Source of the DNA: Streptomyces sp. F001
Lineage (GTDB): Bacteria > Actinomycetota > Actinomycetes > Streptomycetales > Streptomycetaceae
Direction of reading: 5' to 3'
DNA length: 64,000 nucleotides
Assembly: GCF_004187715.1 (NCBI RefSeq)
Contig: NZ_QZWF01000007.1
Location: 186,001-250,000, forward strand
This document shows positions 45,902 through 54,586 of the stretch, piece by piece (position 1 is the stretch's first letter; each line of letters opens with the position of its first letter). A program made the position numbers and the translations under genes. Under the pieces are notes generated by a model, which saw only the letters and a program-made list of their open reading frames with translations, did no database searches and had not been told where the DNA came from.

Positions 45902-46744
45902 ATGCTCCCGGTCATGAGATTTTTCCGGCCGCGCGGCCGAAGCGACGCCCAACGAATGACGGGAACGCCTGTGGCTGAGGCCAAAGCCCTTTACGAAGCC
46001 GGGCGTTACGCCGAGGCGGAGGCCGAAGCCCGCGCCGTGGCCCGATCGCGGCCACGCGACGACGAGTACGCAGCGGTGGCGCTGAACATCGCCGCGATCG
46101 CGACGGGCGCCCAAGGCCGCCACGCCGAAGCACTCGCCACCTACGACGAAGCGCTGCCTGCCTTCAGCAGGATATTTGGAGCCGATCACTGGCTGACCCT
46201 GAAGCTCCGCTCGGACCGCGCCCAGCAGATGATCTCGCTCGGTCAGCACGCCGAGTGCGAGGCAGAATGTGCGGCCGTCGCCGAGGCCGCGGGCCGCGGT
46301 ACCGGCCCGGAAATGTCACTCCTGGCAGCGGCCGCCCGCAATGGGCTGGTCTTCGCCCTCAATGCGCAGGGGCGCCACCAGGAGGCCGAGGCGCTCGCCC
46401 GCGAGGCCCTGGCCGCCTATCGCGCACGTGACCGGACGTCCCTGGTCCTGCGACTCGGCCTGGCTCGCAGCCTCAACGGCCAAGCCCGCCACGAAGACGC
46501 CCTCACCGAGGCGCAGGGCGCCGACAAGCTGTACCGCGCTCTGCCCGAATACCAGCGCCATCCAGATAAGGGCGCCGTCGAACTGGCCTTTGCGACTGCC
46601 CTGTTGGGGTTGCGCCGCGCTCCCGATGCCCGTCGTCAGGCTGCAGCCGCTCACGATGCCTGCCTGGCCTCCTTCGGCCCGGACCACCGCCGCACCGTCG
46701 AAGCCCGAACGCTGCTCGAGCACATCGACGGCACTCGACCGTAA
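45902..46744 (+). CDS. Tetratricopeptide-repeat protein
   Basis: The 280-residue alanine-rich protein consists of helix pairs of TPR type: ALYEAGRYAEAEAEARAVAR, GRHAEALATYDEALPAFSRI, GRHQEAEALAREALAAYRAR and the like. Either MLPVMRF or the following Met may be the start; no clear ribosome site decides it. It lies between two inverted IS5 ends and has no obvious partner. Confidence 0.75.
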   Translation: MLPVMRFFRPRGRSDAQRMTGTPVAEAKALYEAGRYAEAEAEARAVARSRPRDDEYAAVALNIAAIATGAQGRHAEALATYDEALPAFSRIFGADHWLTLKLRSDRAQQMISLGQHAECEAECAAVAEAAGRGTGPEMSLLAAAARNGLVFALNAQGRHQEAEALAREALAAYRARDRTSLVLRLGLARSLNGQARHEDALTEAQGADKLYRALPEYQRHPDKGAVELAFATALLGLRRAPDARRQAAAAHDACLASFGPDHRRTVEARTLLEHIDGTRP

Positions 46745-46792
46745 GCGCAGCGTCCCCGCTCGGGGCGAGTCGCAGGCGCTCCCTGGGCAGCT

Positions 46793-46972
46793 CAACACGA
46801 TCGCGGCCAGCACTTCCCGGTCACCGTGCCGGCGTCGGCCACCACCCTGCGGACGAGTCGGCGCCTCCGGCACCACCCGCTGGAACAACTCCCACAGCTC
46901 ATCCGGCACCAACCGCTCAACGATCCCCACGCCGAGAGCCTGCCGAACATCCCAAATGAGATGACCTCTTAA
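46793..46972 (-). mobile_element. IS5-family left-end remnant, inverted copy
   Basis: The complement reproduces the first ~180 bases of the IS5 element at 43591, including the terminal GAGGTCATCTCATTTGG and the transposase start GIVERLVPDELWELFQRVV to HGDREVLAAIV. The rest of the element is missing. Confidence 0.85.
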
Positions 46973-47634
46973 CCGGGCCCATCAGGGTCTTGCTGGCCGA
47001 CGACGAGGCACTGCTGCGGGCGGCCCTGCGCCTCGTTCTGGCGCATGTCGACGACATCGACGTGGTCGCGGAGGCTGTCAACGGATCGGAGGCGGTCGAT
47101 CTCGCCGCCCGCCACCGCGTCGACGTGGTGCTGATGGACATCCGCATGCCGGGCATGGACGGCCTCACCGCCACCGAGGCGCTGGCCGACCTGGCGCCGG
47201 CGGTCCGGGTCGTCATGCTGACCACGTTCGGCGAGGACCAGTACGTCACCCGGGCGCTGGCTGCCGGGGCCGCGGGATTCGTCCTCAAGGACAGCGACCT
47301 GCAGGAGATCATCCAGGCGGTGCGCGTAGCGGCGGGCGGTGAAGCGATCCTCTCCCCGCGTATCACCCGCGGCCTCATCGAAGCGCACGTGGTCACCAAC
47401 GCGCGTCGGGCCTCCGAGGCCCGGCGGCAGGTGGACACGCTGACCGCGCGCGAACGGGACGTGCTGGCCCTGGTCGGACTGGGCCTTTCCAACGCCGAAG
47501 CCGGCAGAAGGCTCCACCTGGGCGAGGGCACTGTCAAGACGCACGTGCGGAGCATCCTGGCCAAGCTGGGCTGCGCCAACCGAGTCCAGGCGGCGATCCT
47601 CGCGCACGAGGCCGGTCTGCTGCGGGGAGCGTGA
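46972..47634 (+). pseudogene. NarL/LuxR-type response regulator lacking its native start
   Basis: The receiver domain begins at IRVLLADDEALLRAALRL directly at the edge of the IS5 remnant, with phospho-acceptor Asp in VDVVLMDIRMPGMDGLTA and Lys in GFVLKDSDLQE. The C-terminal LuxR helix-turn-helix (LTARERDVLALVGLGLSNAE, GEGTVKTHVRSILAKLG) is complete. The original start and any kinase gene upstream were removed by the insertion. Translation could only begin at the TTG at 46990. Confidence 0.85.
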
Positions 47635-47639
47635 GCCGC

Positions 47640-47871
47640 CTGGACGGTTGATGCCGGCGTCGAGGTCCTGGCCGAGGCCGGTGACGAAAGCGTGCAGGGC
47701 GGGCACTGGTCCAGCTGCTGTCCTTGGCGGTTGTTCATCAACTCGGCGAAGGAACGGATGTGTTCGACGGTGCGGTTGAGTTCGGGGCAGCGGTCGAGGA
47801 TCGTCTTGTGCCGCTGGGCCTGGTCGTCGAGGCGGTCCGAGGAGGGCGGCGAGACGTTGGCCGCGGGCGCG
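47640..47871 (-). pseudogene. ISL3-family transposase remnant
   Basis: The complement encodes ILDRCPELNRTVEHIRSFAE followed by LMNNRQGQQLDQ and, in another frame, LPALHAFVTGLGQDLDA, a C-terminal part of ISL3 transposases. Both ends and the catalytic region are missing. Confidence 0.65.
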
Positions 47872-47992
47872 CTCCTGCAGACCGTCCTCTCCTGCGCGCC
47901 TTCACCGTCGGCCCCCTCCTGGCAACCGCACTGACTACCTGCGAGTTCACGCCTCCGCCCATGCTCACCGCACGCCCACCGGTATATCTCTC

Positions 47993-48011
47993 CCTCTCCA
48001 AAAGGGAGAGG
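47993..48011. promoter_or_regulatory. Small hairpin/palindrome upstream of the deiminase gene
   Basis: CCTCTCC and GGAGAGG flank AAAAG about 115 bases before the start of the deiminase gene. It could be an operator or an upstream terminator. Confidence 0.3.
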
Positions 48012-48127
48012 TCTGCCATCAACCCCTCATCAACAAGGACGACTTCGCCCCTCACAGTCAACGCACAGCACGCTTTTCCCCTCATCCTCCTCAGCGGGGG
48101 CAACCGTTCGGAACGAAGGGAAGCGAT

Positions 48128-50041
48128 GTGCGTACGAGAAGTGCTGGACGGGTGTTACTCGCCCTCACCACAACGGGAGCGGTGCTGGCACTCCCGGCCC
48201 CTGCGTACGCGGCCGAGCCGCTGCGCGTCGACCTGAGGGCGGACGTCAACCGCGACGGGCGGGTCGACCTCACCGATGGCACCGACACGGCCGGGGAGGA
48301 CACCTGGTCCGTCGCACGGGGGGCGGTCTTCCTGCCCAACATCGACGACGACAGCAAGCGGTGCCCGACCACCGGCCCGGGCGGCCGCCCGCTCTCCGAC
48401 GCCAAACTGGCCGCCTGCAACGACGCCTCCGACAAGAAGGTCAACGGCAGCGCCGACGCGGCCGACCTGGCCCGGGTGCGCTCGGTACCGATCAGGAACC
48501 TGCCGTCCGACGCCGAGGGCAGCGTCAAGGTCACCAAGGGCGCCGCGCAGACCAGGGTCTTCGTCAAGCGGAACGGCGCCTGGAAGCCGGTCACTTCGCA
48601 GACCCGGGTGACGCGGGCCGAGCTGCGCGCCGGCGTCGAGTTCGGTGTCGAGGGCAAGGACGTCATTCGCGACAGCGCGCAGTGGGACGGCCGCGTGGCG
48701 ATCCGGCTGAAGGTGGCCTCGTCCGCCGGCACCGCCTCCGACAGCGTCACCCTGCGCGCGGCCCCGTTGCTCACCCACCACGCCCTGCAGAGCACCCAGC
48801 AGTTGATGGTCACCAAGGTCAGAGGCAACGACCCCTGGGCCAAGACGCAGCGGAAGTTCGTCAAGGAGCTGGAGAACGAGTCCCGCGCGGCCGGCATCAC
48901 CAAGCCGCTGGTGACCTTCGAGAAGTACGGCGACATCTGGGCCCAGGACTTCGTCGAGCCGGCCTACCTCAACATGACCGGCCCGGACGGCAGGCAGCGG
49001 ACGATGCGCGTCATGCTGCGTTCCGCCCAGGACAGGGAGGCGGGCCGCGAGCTCTACGAGAAGGTGCGCGGGCCGAACATCGGCGTCGTCCAGGCCAAGG
49101 GCCGCGACATGCAGCGCTGGGAGACCCTGAACTCCTTCGGCAACCTGGAGACCATTCCGCCCCACGCGCAGGGCGGCAAGTCGTTCCCGGCCGGCCGGAT
49201 CATCATGGGCGAACGCAAGGACGGCAGCGGAGTGCGCCCCTCGAAGGAGATACGTACGCTGCTGAAGTCCCAGGGCCTGCAGGACCCGCTCCTGCTGGAC
49301 ACCTCGTGGCTGCACGTGGGGCACGTCGACGAGTTCGTGCAGTTCCTGCCGGCCGACACCCCGCGCGGCTGGCGGATCGGCGTCGCCGACCCCGAGGCCG
49401 GACTGCGGCTCCTGCGCGACGCGCAGCGGGGCGGCCACGGCGCGGCCAAGATGTTCTCCGTCCCGGGCTTCGACGGGGCGCAGGCCCCCAAGGAGACCAT
49501 CGACCAGGCCCTCGCCTCCCGCCACCTGGTGGGCGACAACGAGATGGCGGCCAGGAAGATCGCGGCCAACCTGGGGATCCTGAAGCGGGAGACGGGCGTC
49601 ACCGACGGGGAGATCGTCCGGGTGCCCGCCCTGTACACCCGGGGCATGGAGACCGGCGACGAGGGGACTCGAATGCCGCTGCTCCGCCGTCTCGGCGGCA
49701 GCGCCGCCACGGAGGCCGCCGAGACCCACGGCCAGCAGCGGTTCCTCGACCGCGCCGCCTCCGCCGCGCCCGCTCCCGGGACCGTCATGACCAGCGCGTA
49801 CGTCCCCGGCGCCGTCAACGGCATCCTGCTCTCCCGCGACCGCTACCTCGCCCCGCGCCAGTGGGGTCCCGTCATCGGCGGCAAGGACATCTTCACCGAG
49901 GCCGTCACCGCCGCGTACACGCGCGCCGGCATGAAGGTGTCGTACGTCGACGACTGGTACACGTACCACGTCGGCATGGGCGAGATCCACTGCGGCACCA
50001 ACACCCTGCGCGACGCCTCCGCCGCCTGGTGGAAGCCGTAA
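48128..50041 (+). CDS. Secreted protein-arginine deiminase (PAD) family protein
   Basis: PADs convert arginine residues to citrulline. The 637-residue protein starts at GTG with AAGGGAAG upstream and has a signal peptide (RTRSAGRVLLALTTTGAVLA, cleavage likely after AYAA). An EF-hand-like DVNRDGRVDLTDG follows. The C-terminal catalytic domain has the expected residues: Asp in KYGDIWAQDFVEP, His and Asp in WLHVGHVDEFVQFLP and the nucleophilic Cys in MGEIHCGTNTLRD. It is apparently monocistronic and intact. Confidence 0.9.
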   Translation: MRTRSAGRVLLALTTTGAVLALPAPAYAAEPLRVDLRADVNRDGRVDLTDGTDTAGEDTWSVARGAVFLPNIDDDSKRCPTTGPGGRPLSDAKLAACNDASDKKVNGSADAADLARVRSVPIRNLPSDAEGSVKVTKGAAQTRVFVKRNGAWKPVTSQTRVTRAELRAGVEFGVEGKDVIRDSAQWDGRVAIRLKVASSAGTASDSVTLRAAPLLTHHALQSTQQLMVTKVRGNDPWAKTQRKFVKELENESRAAGITKPLVTFEKYGDIWAQDFVEPAYLNMTGPDGRQRTMRVMLRSAQDREAGRELYEKVRGPNIGVVQAKGRDMQRWETLNSFGNLETIPPHAQGGKSFPAGRIIMGERKDGSGVRPSKEIRTLLKSQGLQDPLLLDTSWLHVGHVDEFVQFLPADTPRGWRIGVADPEAGLRLLRDAQRGGHGAAKMFSVPGFDGAQAPKETIDQALASRHLVGDNEMAARKIAANLGILKRETGVTDGEIVRVPALYTRGMETGDEGTRMPLLRRLGGSAATEAAETHGQQRFLDRAASAAPAPGTVMTSAYVPGAVNGILLSRDRYLAPRQWGPVIGGKDIFTEAVTAAYTRAGMKVSYVDDWYTYHVGMGEIHCGTNTLRDASAAWWKP

Positions 50042-50456
50042 CCACACCTCCCCGGACCGACCTGGGGTGATCACAGGGTCGAACCGGCATGCGGACAGGG
50101 CCTCTTGGCAGCTCAAAGGTTGCGGAACCGAACAAGCACCAGGAGGCCCTGTTGCCATGGGTGGCCCGCGCGGCGATCGACCGCGATCCTGCGGGCGGAC
50201 GAGCTGGTGATCAGGAACAGCGCACTCGTGCCGCAGAGGAGGCTCAACGGCGACGAGACCTCCGCCGGAACTCGGATCGGGATCGCGGACGATCCGGCGC
50301 GCCCGCACGACCTCGTGCCCGCCAGCGGAACGCTGTCCGATGTGGTGCGCTGTTCGGTGTGCTCCCGCAGCGCTGAGAAGCTGCCGCACATTCGGGTCGG
50401 CGGTGGCGGTGGACAGCGCGTCCGGGCTGTTGGGGAGCACACCCGGGGGCCCGGGG
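50042..50456. other. Gene-free stretch, possibly degraded mobile DNA
   Basis: About 415 bases between the deiminase and TetR genes. Short frames on both strands lack similarity. The C-rich inverted motif near 50100-50160 could be an insertion-sequence scrap, but I cannot name one. Confidence 0.3.
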
Positions 50457-51104
50457 CTACGGTGTGGGCGGCGCGTCGGTGCCGGCCGCCAGGGCCCGCA
50501 GGAGTGGCTTGGTCAGGATGGTCATTTCGGTGGGTGTGCGCGGGCATCCGCGCTGGAGCCAGTCGGTGGCCACGCCGATGAGTGCGCCGGCGACGAAGGC
50601 CGCGGGGACGTCGTGCGGGATGCCGGAGGGGTCCGCGGTGTCCGGCGGTGGGGCATCGTTTGTGGCGGGAAGCTGTCCGGAGGAGTGGGCGGCTGCCGTG
50701 GTGCGCAGGCGTACGTGCTCGATGACGCGGGCGCTTCCCGTCGGTCCGAGCAGGCTTCGGTAGAGACCCGCATGCTCGGCGAAGTGCGCGAAGAAGGCGG
50801 TCAGCGAGGGGTCGGGGTCCTCCGGGAATCCGGAGGGGTTGGCTCGGGCGGGGTCGAGGGCGAGGACGACCCCGATCAGGTCGTCGATCATCGAGGTGCA
50901 GGCGGCCTCGGCCAGTTCGTGCACGTCCTGGTAGTGGGCGTAGAACGTCGAGCGGTTCACCTCGGCCCGCTCCACGACGTCGGCGACGCTGATCTGTGAG
51001 AGGTCCTGCTCCTCGACGAGGCCGATCAGGGCGCCCTGCAGAGCCGCCCGGGTGCGGCGCACGCGTCGATCGCCCGGCGGGGCGCTGTTGTTTGTCGAGG
51101 TCAT
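50457..51104 (-). CDS. TetR-family transcriptional regulator
   Basis: The 215-residue protein has an N-terminal TetR helix-turn-helix (RRTRAALQGALIGLVEEQDL, VADVVERAEVNRSTFYAHYQ) and a C-terminal ligand domain with a Pro/Ala-rich insertion (PPPDTADPSG). It diverges from the short-chain dehydrogenase gene; the 186-base gap holds an inverted repeat, so it probably controls itself and that gene. Confidence 0.9.
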   Translation of the reverse strand: MTSTNNSAPPGDRRVRRTRAALQGALIGLVEEQDLSQISVADVVERAEVNRSTFYAHYQDVHELAEAACTSMIDDLIGVVLALDPARANPSGFPEDPDPSLTAFFAHFAEHAGLYRSLLGPTGSARVIEHVRLRTTAAAHSSGQLPATNDAPPPDTADPSGIPHDVPAAFVAGALIGVATDWLQRGCPRTPTEMTILTKPLLRALAAGTDAPPTP

Positions 51105-51136
51105 CCTCCGAGCCTACCTTCGCCCGCCCTTCTTAG

Positions 51137-51168
51137 CCAACACATGTTGGTTTATAGACTCATGTTGG
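51137..51168. promoter_or_regulatory. Candidate TetR operator
   Basis: CCAACA-CA-TGTTGG is a 6-bp-arm palindrome at 51137-51150, and a second half-site CATGTTGG follows at 51161-51168. They sit 33 bases from the tetR start, in the divergent promoter region. Confidence 0.55.
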
Positions 51169-51290
51169 AAAACAGACAGGTGTGGGTTAACGTGAACTCG
51201 GAACGGTCGCTGCTGCGGGCAACGGCCCTCATCCACGCCGTGATCCGGACGGGAAGCGGTGTTCTGCGCACACAGGAATGGGAGAGGGAC

Positions 51291-52060
51291 ATGAGGGGAC
51301 TGCAGGGCAAGCGGATCGTGATCGCCGGGGTACCGCCGGGATCGGCGCGGCCACGGCCGAGCGACTCTCGGAAGAGGGCGCCTCGGTCGTCATCGGTGGC
51401 AGAAACCTCGACGCCGGGCAGATATTGGCCAAGCGTCTGAACGAGGCCGGCGGCAAGGCGATCGCGGTGAAGTTCGACCTCGCCGACGAGGACTCGATCC
51501 AGGCGCTCATCGACACGGCCGCCACCGAATTCGGCGGTATCGACGGGCTGTTCAACGTCGGCGCCGAAATCTCCGCCCAGCACCTAACCCGGGACAAGAA
51601 CCTGCTGGAGATGGATGTGGCCGTGTGGCGGCGCACCTTCGAGGTGAACCTGTTCGGCTACGCCGTCGCCAGCCGCGCGGTCATCCCGCACCTGCTGGCC
51701 CAGGGCGGCGGGGCCATCGTCAACACCTCGGCGGGCGCGGCCTGGATCGGCGAGAGCGAGCGCCCCGCCTACGGGGCGTCCAAGGCTGCCATCAACTCGC
51801 TGGCCCGGCACGTCGCCTCCGCGTGGGGCAAGCAGGAAATCCGCGCCAACACTCTCGGGATCGGCGTGACCCTGACCGAAATCGCGCAGGAGCAGATCAG
51901 CGAGGAGTGGCAGGCCAGGATTCTGGCCACGATGCGCAGTCCGCGGCTGGGCAAGCCCGCGGATGTGGCCGCGACCGCCGCCTTCCTGCTGTCCGACGAC
52001 GCGGAGTGGGTCAACGGGCAGGTCTGGGCGGTCGACGGCGGCCTGACCATCCGCGACTGA
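51291..52060 (+). pseudogene. Short-chain dehydrogenase/reductase, frameshifted at the NAD-binding motif
   Basis: The ATG with GGGAGAGGG upstream begins MRGLQGKRIVIAG. At 51326-51330 the run GGGG needs one more G to continue into GTAGIGAATAERLSEEG, the Rossmann glycine motif; the rest of the protein is in the shifted frame. Downstream it is a normal SDR: NTSAGAAWIGES with Ser, YGASKAAINSLARH with Tyr-x3-Lys, and the C-terminal WVNGQVWAVDGGLTI. Genuine mutation and homopolymer error are both possible. It is probably regulated by the divergent TetR. Confidence 0.82.
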
Positions 52061-52308
52061 AACACCCCCTGACCGGGTGGCGTCGGCATGGCACCCGGTC
52101 CGGCGCGCGACCGCGACGCCATCCGTCGCCGGCCTGGCCCGGCACGACCGGATTCGGCCTTCACGTCACCGACGTGTTCTTCGGCCGCGTCCATACCGAC
52201 GCCGCCGACCGGTCTGGCGCCCGGTCGACGCCTGAGCCCGGCCCGGGGCACCGCCCCGACCCACATGCCCACCCTCCGCATACCTACAGTTCAAGGAATT
52301 GGAGTGTC

Positions 52309-52476
52309 ATGAACCTCAACCTCGCCAACAAGACAGCCGTCGTCACCGGTGCCAGCCGGGGCATTGGACTGGCCACTGTCCGGACCCTGATCGGCGAAGG
52401 TGTCCATGTCGTGGGCGCCGCCCGCACCATCACGCCCGAGCTGAAGGAGACCGGCGCGCATGCGGTGTCGGCCTAG
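52309..52476 (+). pseudogene. Short-chain dehydrogenase fragment (55 residues)
   Basis: MNLNLANKTAVVTGASRGIG continues as an SDR N-terminus to ETGAHAVSA and stops at TAG. The catalytic half is absent downstream, so only the cofactor-binding start remains. It lies 248 bases after the other SDR in the same direction. Confidence 0.75.
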
Positions 52477-52643
52477 GACCTGCCACAGGCGCGGCCACAG
52501 CCCGGCGTGCCAGTTCCGCTCCACATCGCCTGTGTCGAATACGCTTCGAAGACGTCCAACCCGGCGTCCTCGACAACTCGTACGTATGGGGCTCTTCACA
52601 TAGGCCCGGATGGCGCAGCTGCCGGATGCGGAAGGGGTGTGGC

Positions 52644-53114
52644 ATGAGATCCCCAGGCGTGCACCTACGGGAGATCACCGACGACAACCGGGATGCCGTT
52701 CGTGCCCTCCGCGTCCGACGTGACCAGAAGCAGTTCGTCGCCTCCGTGAAAAAGTCGCTCAAGGAGGCGGCAAAGAAACCGGAGGCCAATCCCTGGTACC
52801 GCGCCGTGTACCGCGGCGACGAGCCAGTCGGCTTCGTGATGCTGTCGTGGAAACCGCCGACCGGTCCATACAAAGGACGGCACTTCCTCTGGCGCCTCCT
52901 CGTCGACAAGCGGTACCAGGGGCGAGGGATCGGTCGAGAGGCGCTCCTGCAGATCGCCGCCCTGGTTCGTGCGGACGGCGCCAACGAGCTGCTGACCAGC
53001 TACGAGCCCGGCCAGGGCGAACCGTGGCCCTTCTACCAGAAGTTCGGGTTCGAGCCCACCGGGGAGATCGACGACGGCGAGATCGTTCTGCGGCTCACCT
53101 TCCCCGCTCGGTGA
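52644..53114 (+). CDS. GNAT-family N-acetyltransferase
   Basis: The 156-residue protein has the acetyl-CoA fold: FLWRLLVDKRYQGRGIGREA contains the R/Q-x-x-G-x-G/A motif A, and WPFYQKFGFEPTGEIDDGE is motif B. GAAGGGG precedes the ATG. The N-terminal half (REITDDNRDAVRALRV, YRGDEPVGFVMLSW) resembles spermidine acetyltransferase-like members; substrate is unknown. Confidence 0.87.
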   Translation: MRSPGVHLREITDDNRDAVRALRVRRDQKQFVASVKKSLKEAAKKPEANPWYRAVYRGDEPVGFVMLSWKPPTGPYKGRHFLWRLLVDKRYQGRGIGREALLQIAALVRADGANELLTSYEPGQGEPWPFYQKFGFEPTGEIDDGEIVLRLTFPAR

Positions 53115-53196
53115 GTTCATACGGAAACGCGGATGGTTCTGACCTCCGGTGGTCACACGGCGAAAAGGCTGGTGGGCACCTGGAAGTCGATGCCCG

Positions 53197-53595
53197 TCAG
53201 CTGCATGGTCGCGCCAAGTGGCCGTTACCCGCATCTGGCCATTCCTCCGGAGGCTCTGGCGGCACCGGGGTAACTCGCCGCCCGTTCTCCGCTCGCAGCG
53301 TCGTCGACCACGGCCAAAGATCCGGCAGCGGTTGCGCCGAGCAGGCCAGCCGGTGCTCGATACGGCACCACTGCAACGGATCTGGCGGGCACACGCCGTA
53401 GACGGTTACCCGACTGTCGGAGAGCTCGATCCACCGATGCTCCGCCGGCACCATATGGGCCAGCGGAGTCATGTCCGGTTCCAACAGGAACCATTCCTGC
53501 TCAAGCGTCGCCACGTGAGCCTGCAGCAAACCGCAGTACGGGCAACGCAGCTGCCCACCCTTCGGTCGACGCGGCTCCCCCCGTAATAGCCCCAT
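53197..53595 (-). CDS. DUF6083-like protein
   Basis: The 132-residue protein contains LRCPYCGLLQAHVATL, a possible zinc half-site, MVPAEHRWIELSDSRVTVYG and CRIEHRLACSAQPLPDLWPW, then LRAENGRR. This W-rich pattern is what I recall from small Streptomyces DUF6083 proteins. No function is known to me. The start is uncertain because no good ribosome site precedes the ATG. Confidence 0.55.
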   Translation of the reverse strand: MGLLRGEPRRPKGGQLRCPYCGLLQAHVATLEQEWFLLEPDMTPLAHMVPAEHRWIELSDSRVTVYGVCPPDPLQWCRIEHRLACSAQPLPDLWPWSTTLRAENGRRVTPVPPEPPEEWPDAGNGHLARPCS

Positions 53596-53836
53596 AACCC
53601 CAGAGTCGACAGCGCAGCGACTTCGAGCAGGGGTACCCCACTCGCCGCACCGGCCGGAAGCCCCACGTACGTCCCGTACGAGGGCTGCAGCGTGTCGATG
53701 TCTGCTGCGTCACTTGTGAACAGATGGCGGCGGCCTAGCTGAGCTCTGCTGATGCACCACAGGAACGATCATGGGCGTGGGCGGGATCTTGAAGCGTTGT
53801 CTCAGGTGAGCCGCGCTGTCCGCGGTCCTCGGGTCT

Positions 53837-54520
53837 GTGCGCTTGGATGAGCGGGTGACCGTTCATGATGTTGCTCGACAACTGCCCGAGATAGCAGTCC
53901 TCTGTGAGCACAGCCGCTCCATGGCCGTCCTGGAGGCGGTCATCAGCCCCGAGTGGGAGAACCGCTACCACTCCTTCGACGACCACTGGTCCGAGACGGA
54001 GGCGATGGCCTCGATGCGCAGCGGATCGGGCGACGAGTACTCGATCGTCTTCTCGCCCGCCGGCGCCTACGTCCGGGGGTTCGATCACGAATCGCCCATG
54101 AGCCCCTATGCAGAGGGCGGGCCATGGCCCGGAGTGCTCGACGAGGTTCCTGACGTCTTCCGGCCGTGCGTCGAGGAACCGGCGTTCTCGGACGAGGACG
54201 GGATGTCGCTCGTCACTGCGTGTATGTGGCGAGAGACGGGCGACGACGGTTGGAGAACGGGGACGATCGACTTTCCCGACGAGGCAACGGAAGATCCGGA
54301 CGGCGCCGGATACCTCTTCCACCTGTTGGTGGATCGCTCGCCGGAAGCGTTTCAGCGATGGGCCGAGGACTACTATCAGGTCCCGGTCGACCTGGAGGCC
54401 GTTCGGCACGTCTTCTCTTCCCGTCCGCTGACCGAAGAGGTGGTCCGCACGTTGAACTCAGAGATCGTCCTGGCAGATCTCTCAGAGGACATTGCGGAAA
54501 TCGGCTATCCGACGAGCTGA
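53837..54520 (+). CDS. Hypothetical acidic protein, possibly immunity-like
   Basis: The 227-residue acidic protein starts MRLDERVTVHDVARQLPE and has an aromatic core (YHSFDDHWSETEAMASMR, AYVRGFDHESPMSPY, GYLFHLLVDRSPEAFQRWAE). I do not recognise a named family; the composition and gene neighbourhood resemble Streptomyces immunity-type proteins. No toxin is adjacent. Confidence 0.6.
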   Translation: MRLDERVTVHDVARQLPEIAVLCEHSRSMAVLEAVISPEWENRYHSFDDHWSETEAMASMRSGSGDEYSIVFSPAGAYVRGFDHESPMSPYAEGGPWPGVLDEVPDVFRPCVEEPAFSDEDGMSLVTACMWRETGDDGWRTGTIDFPDEATEDPDGAGYLFHLLVDRSPEAFQRWAEDYYQVPVDLEAVRHVFSSRPLTEEVVRTLNSEIVLADLSEDIAEIGYPTS

Positions 54521-54536
54521 GACGTAGAGCAACGAC

Positions 54537-54568
54537 GAGGCCTCCTGGACGCGATACCAGGGGGCCTC
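54537..54568. terminator. Hairpin GAGGCCTCCTGG / CCAGGGGGCCTC
   Basis: The stem has one mismatch and an 8-base loop. It lies after the stop of the integrase-tailed methyltransferase, in the same relative place and with similar sequence as the hairpin 3' to the first integrase (24855-24881). Confidence 0.75.
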
Positions 54569-54586
54569 GGAAGCGGGCAGGGGTGC

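Noticed and set aside
47738..48103. A minus-strand gene of 121 codons before the deiminase
   Set aside because: It overlaps the ISL3 remnant in the wrong frame and its product is Arg/Ser/Pro-rich shadow sequence.
48155..50440. A 761-codon frame antisense to the arginine deiminase
   Set aside because: The plus strand encodes a complete PAD with signal peptide and catalytic residues; the antisense product is Gly/Arg/Val-rich without motifs.
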